Origin: Perkinsus olseni
Lineage: Eukaryota; Perkinsozoa; Perkinsida; Perkinsidae
Assembly (NCBI GenBank): GCA_013115135.1
Contig: JABANP010000500.1
Coordinates: 1-38,541 of the forward strand
Direction: 5' to 3'
Length of the DNA stretch: 38,541 nt
The notes under the pieces are model-generated. The model had not been told where the DNA came from. It saw only the letters and a program-made list of their open reading frames with translations, and searched no databases. Below are positions 19,690 through 30,420 of the stretch, one piece after another. Numbering within the stretch: the first letter of the stretch is position 1; the number at the start of each line of letters is the position of its first letter. The translations under genes and the position numbers were made by a program.

Positions 19690-20588
19690 GCAAGGTGCAA
19701 TTATCACAGCAAGTGCAAATCCGAGCGCGTGTCTCCTCTCATAGACCACCTCTCTCCGAGATTGTCAATCGCTTCGCGCTATGGTTGCTGGCCTCTCATT
19801 CAATCAAGCGGGGCGAGCGAAATCCTCTTGAAGTCAGAACTGTGGAGTGCAGACTGCGCCATAAAACCTCAAGTCTCCGAGCTGGAGCAGAGCGCGGCAC
19901 CTAACTGGCGTCGGTAAGGACCTCAACGTAAGGTCGACACGATCTCACGACGTCAGTGAGGGTAACGCGAAACAAACCAAGTCGAGGGTGAAGGCGGGTG
20001 CTGAAAATGGCAATCGCGGCAGGTACAAGTTACATCTCGAAGGCCTCGACTACATAAATACGAGAGCGTCGAGCGGCCGACGCCCGTCTACTCGATCAAT
20101 TATCAAGCATTCGACGGCTCGGGCATGGTGCTCTGACACTAGCCTGCTAGCGTGGCAGGCACAACTGGGACATGAGACGTCCCCCTCTGGGCACAAAATA
20201 CCAGCGCATCTGTCCGAACCGACTCCAACCTCGATTAGCCCCACGTTCATCCGCCGAAGAAAATTGTTGCCCAGCCTTACTCCACGGAGTCCGTGGCACG
20301 GACGCCGCTCGTGGATGGGTGAAACCTGATAAACCGCTGCTTTAGCTGGGTCAGTCTGACCCGGTCAGATCCATCGGCCCGATGGCATCGGGGATTCCAT
20401 ATTGTTCTCGCATCGTGCCTGCGAGATCCTTTGCTCGCACCACGTTAGAGTGGCAGCGCCGTGAAGACTCCAAGCGTCATCATAGAGCGTTTTTCTCAGC
20501 GAGAGAAATCATAACTTATGATATCGTTGTGTGCGAACTGAGTATTCTGATTCTAGGGCATGCGTGGGTAGCGTTTTGTTTTATGTGA
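19690..20588 (+). CDS. Candidate multi-exon gene, unrecognised
   Basis: Three successive plus-strand frames are protein-like: 19695-19904 (PPLSEIVNRFALWLLASHSI, then GERNPLEVRTVECRLRHKTS), 19988-20329 (NRGRYKLHLEGLDYINTRAS, then RAWCSDTSLLAWQAQLGHET) and 20382-20588 (SRIVPARSFARTTLEWQRRE, then EIITYDIVVCELSILILGHA), ending at TGA 20586-20588. RFALWLL resembles the LW[FL]C exons of other plus-strand genes. Exon borders are unresolved; the ATG at 19695 is a possible start. Confidence 0.4.
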
Positions 20589-21186
20589 TCGTAGACATTT
20601 ACTGAAGTGATCATTTGAAGCTGCGCTAATAAACATTGTTGACGTGAGCATCGTCCTCATATGGTATTCCTTGAACTTGAGAAGAGCAGCTCTTCAAGAG
20701 CTTAATGTCAGTACCCGGCGGGTACTACCCGCCTGGACCTGACGGTCAGACTGCTGTACGGTTGCCTGCCGACTGGGGGAACTTAACATGACCACGGGAA
20801 GGAAGTGGTTAAAATCAATGAGCAAAAGCGAGCGTGACGCAACTACTGTTCATATCGATCAGGCTCATAGCTCGCGCGTGAGACCACTAATAACGCAGGC
20901 TGGCCACACACTGCCGTACTGAGTTCTCGATCAGGATTCAAGTTCCTCACTAACCTAGAAGCTGGCGGCCACCCTGATCAATCATTTATCACCCTTATCA
21001 TGCTTGCGAAGCTCCGAGTCGGGAGTGAATCAAAATGCAACTCTGGCCAGTGATAGTGCACGATTCGCGAACGAGACAGTGCATTTGGCACTGCATTTGC
21101 ATTGTGCGGATAGCAGTACTATCTGCTATAGCTGAAACTTACCTATAGAAACTCAAGTCGGCTAGGATGCGTACGCTAACGAACTA
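20589..21186. other. Intergenic, no clear gene
   Basis: Short inverted repeats are present (AGAGCAGCTCTT at about 20684, GGTACTACCCGCC region at about 20718, TAGCAGTACTATCTGCTA at about 21111-21128). No coding signal seen. Confidence 0.35.
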
Positions 21187-21387
21187 ATGAGTATCAGTCA
21201 CCATCTCTTCCCAAACAGATTCAAGATAATCGCGGACAAGTTTCTCGAGGTGCGCGTCGAAGAACTCGAGACTATTCGCCAACGGAATCTCGTGCAGCTG
21301 CGGGACGTTCTCGGCGTACCCGTAGGTGAGCAAAGGTCGAGCGGCGGAGCATACGGCTGTTTTCGAACCTTCGCCGACCGAGCGTGA
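21187..21387 (+). CDS. Small ORF, strand uncertain
   Basis: ATG 21187 opens 66 codons (FPNRFKIIADKFLEVRVEEL, then IRQRNLVQLRDVLGVPVGEQ) ending at TGA. The opposite strand over the same bases (21184-21438) is also open for 84 codons and equally protein-like (PQLHEIPLANSLEFFDAHLE, then KLVRDYLESVWEEMVTD). I list the plus strand because it has an ATG and matches the orientation of the neighbours, but the choice is close to even. Confidence 0.35.
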   Translation: MSISHHLFPNRFKIIADKFLEVRVEELETIRQRNLVQLRDVLGVPVGEQRSSGGAYGCFRTFADRA

Positions 21388-21929
21388 GGACTCCCTCTGT
21401 GAGTGTGACGCCGCTCTGTCATACACCGTGTATGACATCGGAATCCTAATTTTGAGTTTACATTTTTCCTAATTATGATACACAAAACTCAAACTTGGAG
21501 TTCCGAGGCCTTCATGACCTGCACGGCAAGACGGGGAACAGAACCTGGACGTTTTGGCTTGAAAGTTCAACTCTCAAGGCTGACTCACTTCTGGCTAGGC
21601 GGCCTGCCCTCTTCAAGGGACCGGTGCCGATTCGCCGGACCACGGCGAATCGGCGATGACCACGGATATCGGTGGTGTCCAATGAACACTGTCTATCAAC
21701 CCGATTCTGTCGCTCCCGTCAGACGGGACTCGTCTTGTGTATGCTCCGGTGCTACGGTAGACGACGTACAGAATGGCAGTGGTAGCTCGGAATAAAACGA
21801 GAGATAACTGTCCAGTTGTTTTTTCGAATCGAATGTCGTCCCTTTCCTCTGTCCAATCCAATACCGCGTGCCGCATCCCGACAACCACAGTCCTCTTTGA
21901 GACAACGGACTACGGGGACGAAGTTGAAG

Positions 21930-24119
21930 ATGGTTCGACCGACTAAAATGCCTTCAGAGACGGTCAATAAGCTGAACATCGACCCTGACGGCGATGATGT
22001 CGATAGGAATCATCCAGAAGGAGAAGATTTTTTGAAGTCTCTGCAAGCAGTCGAGCGTCCCTCGTCGAAGGCAGCCGACGCACGCCCTCTCGCTGGGGAT
22101 TCATCGACGCCCTCTTCTAACCCGGGCGGTACACAATTCGATGGCACGTCACGTGCCGCACGTATCGACGAGCTTACCAATGGTAAGTTACCATTGCGAA
22201 GAGGCACTTGAGTCATTCCCGAGCAAGCCGCCGGTGCAACACGCCCCGTTAATCGGCCTGGAAGCGACGACTCCGAGTACTGGATGTGTTGGAGAAGTCT
22301 CACAGCATTCGCAAATTGAGCCGTCGCCGCTTGGGAACGCTCGGCAGTCACGGAATGAGGTGTAAGTCTCGTCGATGTCTCGTTGAACTTCATATTTCTT
22401 GTGAATAATACTCAGCGTTCAGGTTCCCCGTTAAAATTGTTAATAACAGGACGCAAGGCCCGATCAACGCTATTCTGCAATGTCTCATCAATTCAATCGT
22501 CTTCTTGATGGGATGTCTGGCGAGAAGAGGATGTAGCTGTTCTATTCAACACGGGGACCCCGTGACGGGGTAGAATTAACCGCTCATATCAGCAAGAAAT
22601 GATGGTCATCCATTTGCAGCAGTGCTGCTGCATTTTGTCTTCGGTGTGCAAGTCCGTAGTCAGAATTACGGAATGCGATTGAATAGCAAACGTGGAGATA
22701 GGCCACTGGCAGATGGATTGCTAAGCAAACCTAACAACTATCATAGTTGAACTATGCTCGAAGCTTTTTAGATATTGGAGGGCGTCGAGAGATAATTTTT
22801 TGAAACTCGATTGAAGCACGACAGGAAAACATCAGCAAATTGATCCGTGCCATGTTGAATGATCGCAATGTGACTGGCCATGATGTAAGTACCACGGCTA
22901 TCCCAGATGTGTTCGTTTGTTGTTGTCTGACTACCGGGTCCGGGTGGTGTATGCTCGAAATCGGGTATGATTTCGTTGAAGGTACCACGTCAGCGATCTC
23001 CAGGGCTACAACCACCTATCGTCAGACGGGCATTCGGTATATCTCAGGTTTGGACGACATCATGCGAGAAATGCGGGACGGGTGACTCACCCGGGGTGAG
23101 AAAGAGCCTGAGGATTCTGTTGTGTTGTCGTTGCCTACACGTGTAGGTCGCCTCAATGATTCGAATGCGTGCTACTTTCCTGTTTCAGGATCACCATACA
23201 CTACAGCAGTGCCTTTCAGCCCCACTTCAAGCGGGCCAAGTTGGCAGGTAATCAGGATGGCTCAGGGAAATGTGTCGCTCCGCTGCACTAACCGTATCAG
23301 GTAGTCACACTCGTCGATGCGCCGGAGCATGATGAGTTCGTCCGGTGGCCGGAGATCTCCATTTTACCTCCTCACCTAATTATATGCCTTGAAAGGTTCC
23401 ACACCGTCGGTGTGACACCGACCGGCTTACGGATTCATAGTACAAGGTATGCTGCATGACATGCATGCAGTGCATGTCGTATAGATTCCATTCTCCGCAT
23501 TACGCCCCCTCTCCTTCAAAACGATGGTCTGGTCGATTACCGGTTGGACTTGGATTTGCATGAGTTCGTCACATCGGAATTCGAGGGCCCGACGAATTAC
23601 ACTCTGTAGGTGCCTTCGTAGCGTAGCGGGAGTATCGTCATGTGCAGGGGAGGACCTCCTCGAGAGGTGTTATCACACACCATGGCTCGGAGACATGCCG
23701 TCCGCACTATGTCGCGTACGTGACGAAGGTAAGTTTATCATCTCTCAATAAATGGATGCACCAGTTATGCTCTCAGAGCGTTTTGTGGACAGCCGTCCAT
23801 CAGAGTGCATATGTTCTCTTCCATAGTCGGTGGGATGCAGCAGTGCTGCAGCAGCACTCTCCATCTGCGGTTGATGATACAACCTATCGTGTGCAATATT
23901 ATATATGTGATGTGTTTCTCACTGTCTCCATTGAGTTTTGAGTTCTCCGGTTCGTGTCGGTCAATCGGCCTTTCTTTCGGGGGTATCGGGTGCCAACCCG
24001 AAGAATTCCTTGGGTCGAAGTTTCGGACCCAAGGCTCGGACCTGTATCATTCGCCCGTCGCCATGCCTTTGATGGGCCCTCAACATTCTAACTACGCAAT
24101 GCTGCCGCACTTATTATAA
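21930..24119 (+). CDS. Ubiquitin-specific protease (USP)-like gene, nucleophile missing
   Basis: USP enzymes cut ubiquitin from proteins with a Cys-His-Asp triad. Landmarks in order: disordered N-terminus from ATG 21930 (KLNIDPDGDDVDRNHPEGED); Cys-box-like PINAILQCL at about 22460, where GNTCxxNAILQCL is usual, but the cysteine position is Gly/Gln; LNSKRGDRPLADGLLSKP (about 22680); CEKCG zinc-type pair (about 23064); SVVLSLPTR; HHTLQQCL; ISILPPHLIICLERF (about 23360, the LPPxLIIxLKRF motif); YRLDLDLHEF; the His box GVITHHGS...PHYVAYV (about 23668-23720); and SAYVLF (about 23800). The usual FDD acidic residues after the His box are not seen. Supported GT-AG introns: 22183-22201 (19 nt), 22362-22422 (61), 23082-23104 (23), 23143-23188 (46), 23606-23652 (47). 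Other junctions are unresolved. A QQDAHEF-type box was not found. It is either an inactive USP or a decaying copy. Confidence 0.7.
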
Positions 24120-24214
24120 TATCGTAGCACGCGTTGGATTAAAGCCCAGTGGATTTGGTCCACGTGTTCTTCTGCTCGCTAGTGACGCTACCTCCAACAC
24201 GAAGTGAAGCAGGG

Positions 24215-24703
24215 TAGCTCTCCGCACAGGAGTATACCATCGCTTCATTGCACCGTTTTGTCTATGATTTTCCTAGACCACGAGGATATAGGCGATACGA
24301 CTTGTTGTGTAGCCTTGCTATTATTATCTTCGCCGTTGCTTCGCTCATGTCGTCGTCAGCAACGCAGGACGTATTTTCAGAGGACCCTAAGCTAGGGTCC
24401 CTAACTACCCTTCGAGGTCCACGACACAGAGACCGAGTGCGCCAGCGGGGAGCAGGTATTACAGAGAGGATTATTGGGACCTGGATCAGATGCTGCAGGT
24501 AAGCTGGGACAGCCTGCTGCTCATCGCTCGTATTGTTCCGCGCCACTAGGATGAGCTGCTGATAAAAAGTTTCTATTAGAAACCGGACTAGTCGACACCG
24601 CGTACGGATGAACATCCAGGCTGCCGAGATAGTGGTCTATCAGAGAAGAATGAAAGAAGAGCAGGACCGTTCTGCCAGGACGACGAAAACGAAAATATGG
24701 TAA
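24215..24703 (+). CDS. Small basic protein with a hydrophobic segment, two visible exons
   Basis: Not recognised. Exon 1 reads EYTIASLHRFVYDFPRPRGY, then a hydrophobic run (YDLLCSLAIIIFAVASLM) that could be a membrane or signal-anchor segment, then SEDPKLGSLTTLRGPRHRDR and GITERIIGTWIRCC up to a GTAAGC donor at about 24498. An intron of about 81 nt ending CTATTAG leads in phase to exon 2 (MNIQAAEIVVYQRRMKEEQD, then RSARTTKTKIW), with stop TAA 24701-24703. The start is not resolved; no ATG precedes in frame, so an upstream exon is likely. It sits about 100 bp after the USP-like gene. Confidence 0.5.
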
Positions 24704-25453
24704 CGCCAGCACGGTGGGAATACTGTGAAGAGCACCAACCAGTATTGGCATAAACGTGTTAAAAATAGATTAATCCTCTTCCCGGTGATTTTCCGTGGAA
24801 AATTAGGAAAAATAGCGGAAAAGTAGCGCGTTTTATGAAAACTTCTTTCCACTTGATCCGAAGCTTCTTTATGCGTACCCCGGTGGGGCTTCGCCAGCGA
24901 TGTTGTCCAGAAAGTGCCCGAGAAGAAGCGGAGGCTCCGTCTTATAAATCGAGACTCTCTCAATATCGGCAACAGCTCGTTTAAATCAAAAGCTTCGATT
25001 GTCGTCAACTCGAACCTCGATTCCCGGCATAGGTGACCAATGGTCACTGTCAGTAGGTAAAAGAGATTAAGTCAACATCGTTGACTCAACAAACGTCTCT
25101 TGTCAAGCGGCTATGCGGATGACAGAAGCCGCTGTTAGATACCTGGCGCTGGCAGACACCTCGAGCATGATTCACATGTGATCCTCACAACGTTTAGCTA
25201 TCTGCTAGCTAAAGTGTTATAATATAGCAGTTATATGCATATAATAGGCATCGGATGATTCTTCTGCTAATTCAGGTTCGACTTGAGATCTGGTCGTTAT
25301 GGCCGTCCGAATATAATTGTGTTACACAATTTGTATATCGCTGTTGAGAAATTCCCGAATGCCCGTCGTCGAGTTTACTACGTGAAAAGATTTGGAAGGA
25401 AGGCTTCAGAAGAAAGGTGAAGAGAGGATCGAGTAGACTCGAGACCAACAACT
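24704..25453. other. Intergenic, AT-richer, no clear gene
   Basis: The minus-strand frame 24640-25047 is open for 135 codons and rich in Phe/Arg; it has no recognisable motif and may be a shadow of nothing. Palindromes include TTAGCTATCTGCTAGCTAAA (about 25195-25214). Confidence 0.3.
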
Positions 25454-25750
25454 ATGATTGCAGAAACCCAGATGGTGCGACTCGCACCGTGCGAGGATGT
25501 GCACTACGGAAGGGCTTGGCCAGTCGGCCGAGTCGCCAACAAGGGGGACGTATGGGTTTGGCAGGTTCGATCTCTACTTCGTACCGGGGAACCCCGGCCA
25601 CCCTCACGCGACGTGGACCGTAGAGACCTGTGAAGGTTCCGTCGAGCGAGAGATTCAATTCAACGCAACGCAACCCAACAGGCCAACTTGGGACTCCCAA
25701 GGCAATCTGCGCAGTTCACGCAATTTTCGTGCAATCTGATTCCGCGAGGA
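25454..25750 (+). CDS. Candidate two-part ORF
   Basis: From ATG 25454 one frame reads QMVRLAPCEDVHYGRAWPVG then NKGDVWVWQ; after about 25560 another reads FDLYFVPGNPGHPHATWTVE and SVEREIQFNATQPNRPTW. A frame-changing junction near 25550-25565 is likely but no GT-AG pair fits exactly. The minus strand 25452-25700 is open over the same bases and also protein-like, so orientation is uncertain. Confidence 0.35.
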
Positions 25751-26061
25751 GCGAGCAAGGGTCACTCCCAACGCAAGTCGAAGCGGAGCGTTCCTGCATG
25801 GAGCATTCTATGATACTATCATAATGATAGTGGTTCACTGAGTGAACTTCACTCTTGGTGTCTGGGGAGGGCTTGGGGGATCACCGTGATCCGATCACGG
25901 TGACGTGCGGTCACCGCACTGCGGTGTCCCATGATAGCCCGTTGCGTGGGCTCGGAACCTTGCTAAATTACGCACACGCCACACAGCGTTGCACCGAGTG
26001 CATCTGAGCAATCTAGAGCCCCTCAGATCACAAGGAGAGAGTTACCTGTAGATCTGCTGGG

Positions 26062-27374
26062 ATGATCACGACTCGTACACCGAAAACTCGTACATTTTCG
26101 ACTCATGTCTCGAATACTCGTACACCTTTGACTCGTACACCAAATACCCGTACATCGAGGACTCGTACACGGAAAACTCATACACAGAAAACTCGTACAT
26201 GTAAAACTCGTGCGCAAAACACTCGTACACATAATACTCGTACACAAAACGCTCGTACACATAATGCTCGTACACCGTCATTTCATACACACACCCACTT
26301 TCAACTCGTACACCGTCATTTCGCACACCCTGCGAAAATTTTCTAGGCAAGTCGCGGAGACGCTCCGCGACTTGCCTAGTTGTGCACAACTACTGTTACC
26401 CCGGTGGTATCGACAAGGTCAAGCTGACTCTTCAAGGGTCTGCAGCGTCGAAGACGTTCATGGTGCAAGCCAGCCGTTGTTGCAGAGCTTTCTCGTTCCA
26501 TGATGGAACTTCCATCGCCCAGCTCTAAGCTTCTCGGGTCATTCCATCTCCGTTTGGTGAAAAGCCTTGTAGCTGTTTGCTCGCCGAATCATGCAAAGGA
26601 GTGGCTCTATTCTGTTTCGGTCAAGGATGCCCTCAAGATGCTCAGAAGAGGGTACGTTCCACCGGCGGAGGGCGAGTTCGCGGTTCTGATAGAAGTTGTA
26701 TATCATGAGTGCCTCGAAACGCACGTGACGGAGCTTGTATCGGCTGCTAAACGAACGGGGCAACTGACATTGGTCTTGGATAGCTCGACCGTAACTGTTC
26801 GCGAAACTCTTTATTCGGCGTATGGCAGCTTCAGAGAAGAGGGGCATTCCAAGGTCGTTCCCTTTGGATCTTGCGTAGTGGCGGATTGCTCTGAAGATGC
26901 GGCGGAGCGGAAAATTAGTGCCTGGATCGAGAAAGAGCTATGGCCAAAGCTGAGTTCGAGTAAGAGGCTTTGTGGTCTCGTATTCGTCATCTATTCGGTC
27001 TTTTTATTCTAGCGAGAACATTTCGCGAAGAACTGCCAAAGTGAAGTACTCTCAATGAGGCTCTCATGTTTCAGATTCCGTCAGAGTGGAAGCTGTAATT
27101 CACTCTGGTGCCACCGTCCTGGTCACTGGTCCTGAAGGCTGCAGCCCGAATGATCCGCCGACTGACCGTTCGTGGGGGTGGTTCGGAACTGGATATGCTA
27201 ACATACGAGTGTCTTCGACGGCAACACCGCAGTATACTATCATCTCTCTTCGGAGATGGTGGGCTCGAGGAGTTGTTGAAGTGGTCAAAGCTTTGTCGGG
27301 CAATTGCTGAATATCAGGCGGATCCGCGGGTGCTCGACGTATTCGACTCGGCCGGTATCGAGTTCAAAGCCTAG
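26062..27374 (+). CDS. Multi-exon gene, unrecognised, with repetitive N-terminus
   Basis: Not recognised. ATG 26062 begins a frame that runs through the 15-bp minisatellite as a Thr-Arg-Thr pentapeptide repeat. This part may be a first exon or a chance open frame. After a 37-base hairpin (26343-26379), clear coding begins: GIDKVKLTLQGSAASKTFMV, then a 28-nt GT-AG intron (26495-26522) that restores the frame, then SKLLGSFHLRLVKSLVAVCS, KEWLYSVSVKDALKMLRRGY and EFAVLIEVVYHECLETHVTE up to about 26959. A GTAAGA...TTCTAG intron of 53 nt (26960-27012) follows. Final exons contain VRVEAVIHSGATVLVTGPEG and LEELLKWSKLCRAIAEYQAD, ending at TAG 27372-27374. Largely helical. It may continue into the next gene. 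Confidence 0.5.
26071..26280. repeat. 15-bp minisatellite, 14 units
   Basis: Fourteen consecutive 15-bp units of the form ACTCGTACACnnnnn begin at 26071; degenerate units continue to about 26330. The first ten positions are conserved and the last five vary. Three frames are free of stops throughout (plus-strand TRT.. repeat; minus-strand VYE.. and CTS.. repeats). Confidence 0.95.
26343..26379. repeat. 37-base hairpin, 17-bp perfect stem
   Basis: CTAGGCAAGTCGCGGAG, loop ACG, CTCCGCGACTTGCCTAG. It separates the minisatellite frame from the next coding exon and probably lies in an intron. Confidence 0.95.
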
Positions 27375-27414
27375 TTCGAAGAAAGTGATCCAATGACACC
27401 AACTAGTGTGACCC

Positions 27415-28735
27415 TTGGGTGGCGAAACGTTCGGTCATCGGAATCGACGAAGATTAAGGGTGAACCACCGTGAACTTGTCATCAACGTGTGTCAGGGCGT
27501 CGCTGATAGCGGCCCATCAGGTGGCGAGTGTGGGAGCGAATGGAGTGTCAATCAGGTGAGGATTCCTCGCCCCATTAACAGCGTCCTTAAGAGACCTGCA
27601 GCTACCAGGCCTGCAAATTGTCCCTCACATTATGGAGCGCTGAGGGATCCTCAGTGAGGGTCTTTATTTACGACGTTTCGTACCGGTAGGTCCTGTCTTT
27701 CCGTGACGGGAATGAGGGGAGTTACCGCGCTCAGATCGAGGAGTTGCCTCCGATGTTCAACGCTGACATGCAGGGCTTGCTTTAGCTCGACCCAACGTAA
27801 AACGGGTATCCCAGCTATGCAGGGAGTGACACTGCCGCAGTGTTGACCCTATCGCTAGGGTCATGCGGCTCAACCAGAAGAGCTTCTACTATTTCGAGGT
27901 CGGTATGCGAGTAGCCGCTCTCCTCGGGGTAGGTTGCTGGTAGGTATGAACTAGTCACATACCCCCACCCTCTTCTCCTCTGGTGCCAGGGTGAACAATC
28001 GGCTAGATATCTTTGCGCGATGGTCGGCGACCTTAGGTCGAGCCGTTAGACTCCAGCGTATTCGTATCATCAATCGATAAATATGTGCTCCTTTTCCGTC
28101 ATCATCTTCTCTCCGTGACATCATCCACCTGCTCCATATATTCGTGAAATTACATCGCCAGTTACATGCCCTCATGAAGAACCTTTTGGCGGGAATGGTC
28201 GAACATTCCAGGCGTATCTTCGATTTCGCCGAGAGCTCGCTTGCTGGAGCTGACCAAGAGATCAGGCCGCACGTGAGCTGATAAGCTGGCCCCATCGGTA
28301 TAGTGTCGTCTACCTCCATTCAGGTGCTCGTGAGGTTTATGACCAGGAGCGAACGAGAGCGTAGGCCGCCGTACATTATCCATTTCATCATCCCGCCGCT
28401 TCTAACCTCAGTCCTCCAGCAAGGGAAGATAGCTGCTGTTGAATACACTTTCCTCCTCAGCGGGTGGGAATCCCGCTCAGCATCCCACCGTGGGATGCTG
28501 ACATCTTTTCTACGCTGACAACTTGCACCATAGGGAACTCTCGAGAATTCGTCAATCGGCGACCCACATCATTCCCCGGCGGGAGTAGGCATGCAACTGA
28601 CATGATTCAGTGTCCACGAGTTCAGTGTTGTCGTACAATACTAAATACGGCCGGGCGACTCGGTAGTCTTGCCTCGTACCAGTTATCGATTGTCTATCTC
28701 TATGAGGTCCTCGGTACGACGAAATTCAAAATTTG
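27415..28735 (+). CDS. Exon chain of an unrecognised helical protein
   Basis: Not recognised. Protein-like plus-strand pieces in order: VNHRELVINVCQGVADSGPS (about 27470), YRAQIEELPPMFNADMQGLL (about 27725), RLNQKSFYYFEVGMRVAALL (about 27865), HLLHIFVKLHRQLHALMKNL then VEHSRRIFDFAESSLAGADQ (about 28125-28270), PPYIIHFIIPPLLTSVLQQG then KIAAVEYTFLLSGW (about 28370-28470), and YQLSIVYLYEVLGTTKFKI ending at TGA 28733-28735. Junctions are unresolved. A hairpin (GGTGGGAATCCCG.. / CATCCCACCGTGGGATG) lies at about 28461-28500, where a frame change is needed. It could be the 3' part of the 26062-27374 gene. The helical, repeat-like character suggests a scaffold protein, but this is only an impression. 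Confidence 0.45.
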
Positions 28736-28740
28736 ATGTT

Positions 28741-28830
28741 CCGTAGGCAGCCCACTATCAGGTGACCTGATAGTAGACAGAGTAGGCAGATAGTAGACAG
28801 ATAGGCCTGATAGTAGGCAGCCCACTATAG
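28741..28830. repeat. Irregular GATAGTAGRCAG repeat at the retroelement end
   Basis: GATAGTAG(A/G)CAG occurs about four times and TAGGCAGCCCACTAT twice (about 28745 and 28814). The second copy borders the point where the retroelement protease frame stops, so the repeat marks its truncation point. Confidence 0.8.
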
Positions 28831-29379
28831 TAGACCAGTCGGCACTATGAAGGGGTAGTTGAGGGACTCGACCACTAACACATCAACCTCCACGGAGGTC
28901 TGGTCGTCGAGGTGAAGGGTCACACAGGCTCTGCCACGAGCAGCCGACTGATTAGCAGGGATACCGAAGATGATGGTGCGAGAGTCAGGCAAGAGTGGTA
29001 GGTTCAGACCAGCGTTGCACCAGCGGTTGAACTCATCTTCGGCACAGAGGGGTTGTTCAGCACCAGAGTCCAGCAGAGCTTCGGTACCAATGCAGTTGTC
29101 GGACTGAGTCAAGTCGGAGCTTGGCGTAGACAGAGAGAGCTTTATCATAGGTAGTCCAGAGCCATCAGAGTCCGCGACCTGAACAGCGTGGGTCTTGACA
29201 TTGGAGCTTTCAGTAGTAGTAGATGCCTGGGCGCCAGTGTTGGCCTTCTCGGGAAGCGGCTCAGGACAGGCATGGCTCATATGGCCGCGTTGTCCGCAGC
29301 GATAACAGTTGCTGTCCCTGCAGTGGGCGTCGGGGAATCGAAGTGGGCCGTGAATCACGGCCCGTGATGAGTACCACAT
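28825..29379 (-). pseudogene. Retroelement zinc knuckle plus aspartic protease
   Basis: The minus-strand frame holds a CCHC knuckle (CYRCGQRGHMSHAC, about residues 23-36) and, about 80 residues later, a retropepsin active-site motif (EALLDSGAEQPL). A beta-rich tail ending VVESLNYPFIVPTGLL corresponds to the C-terminal part of such proteases. The frame ends in TAG directly at the GATAGTAG repeat, where a polymerase would follow in an intact element. The upstream border is a 19-base palindrome that puts this frame out of register with the preceding knuckle. Confidence 0.8.
29345..29363. repeat. 19-base palindrome disrupting gag
   Basis: GGGCCGTGAATCACGGCCC lies between the CPQCGTHHG part and the PLRFPDAHC part. 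Read straight through, the first frame hits TGA inside the palindrome; the protein continues in another frame just after it. It behaves like a short inserted palindrome or an intron-like insertion. Confidence 0.85.
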
Positions 29380-29690
29380 TGAGGACAGCGGAGAGAAGCG
29401 AAGGCCATCTTGGGTTGCTTGCAGGAGCCAGTACTGTGGTCATGGCTAAGGCACCTTTGACATCTGAACTTCCTGAGGAGGTTGAGGCAGAAAATAGACC
29501 CATCAGTCACACCGTCGGCAGGGCGCTGAGCTGTCGTATCCCAGAACGATGAAGTCTTAGGACGGGCCGAACTTGACGGTGGCTGAGTGGCCGCGTGGTG
29601 AGCTTGAACCGTGGCAGCCGGACTCGTGGTCGTTGGAGTGCTCGTCGTAGTAGCAGCATTAGTGGTGACCGGTTGCCAGCGTGGTTAGCC
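29364..29690 (-). pseudogene. Gag nucleocapsid part with Thr/Pro linker
   Basis: A minus-strand frame reads a Thr/Ala/Pro-rich linker (TTTSTPTTTSPAATVQAHHA), then FRCQRCLSHDHSTGSCKQ, a CCHC knuckle with C2-4-4 spacing, then RCPQCGTHHGP, ending at the TGA in the palindrome at 29345-29363. It is in a different frame from the capsid-like part before it, so at least one more frameshift lies near 29690-29720. Confidence 0.75.
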
Positions 29691-29707
29691 TTCCAAGTCC
29701 TCTTGAG

Positions 29708-30420
29708 CTAGCGATAGAAGCCTCGAGACCTTTCACGCATCTGAGCGAAGGACTTGACATCTTGGGCGGGGGCAAGGTCAATATCATCTTGTCCTTGCTC
29801 ATCGAGACTGTTGTACCAGCGGGCAGCGGTCTCGCGGTCGTCGATGGAACCCTTCTCTCTCTGAATAGCTCGCACAAGGGTAGTGAACCGACTGAGGTGA
29901 GCGTCAAAGTCAGCTCCAGGAGAGAGTCGAAGGAGTCGGAGTGCCTTGTAGTGATCAAAGAGACCGGAAGACTTGGCGAACTCATCCATGAGATGATTCC
30001 AAACCTTGTCGAGTAACTCCTGGAAGTCGCTCACACTGGTGCATAGAGGAGTATCCTGAGCTTCACCATACTGTAGTCCGAACACTGTGGAGTTGTGGAC
30101 ACTAGGCGACAAGTTGTGGAGCAAAAAGAAGTAGCGGGTCACTGCATCACCATATAGATACATGTTGTGTTGTCGAACAAGTTGTGAGAACTCAGCGAAG
30201 GACCTCGGGTCATCGTTACCGACAAAGTGACCACCTTCGACTGTAGGGGCGTCATTGCAGGCTGCACAACACTTGTCCACCTTGCTCTGGAAGCTCTGAC
30301 CACGGGAAAGCATCGCTTCAACGGTTTCCTTCGTGAGCTCAAGACGGGGCTGTTCTGGGGGTTCACGAACTACCACAGTAGGAGTGGGACACGGGGCCTT
30401 CTCTGGCTCCTTGACAAGGA
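29708..30420 (-). pseudogene. Gag capsid-like part
   Basis: An open minus-strand frame of about 230 codons with a capsid-type helical pattern: SFAEFSQLVRQHNMYLYGDA, then FFLLHNLSPSVHNSTVFGLQ and LFDHYKALRLLRLSPGADFD, then YNSLDEQGQDDI. The upstream end reaches a TAG at about 30444 with no good ATG, because an interrupting segment separates it from the N-terminal part. Confidence 0.75.
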
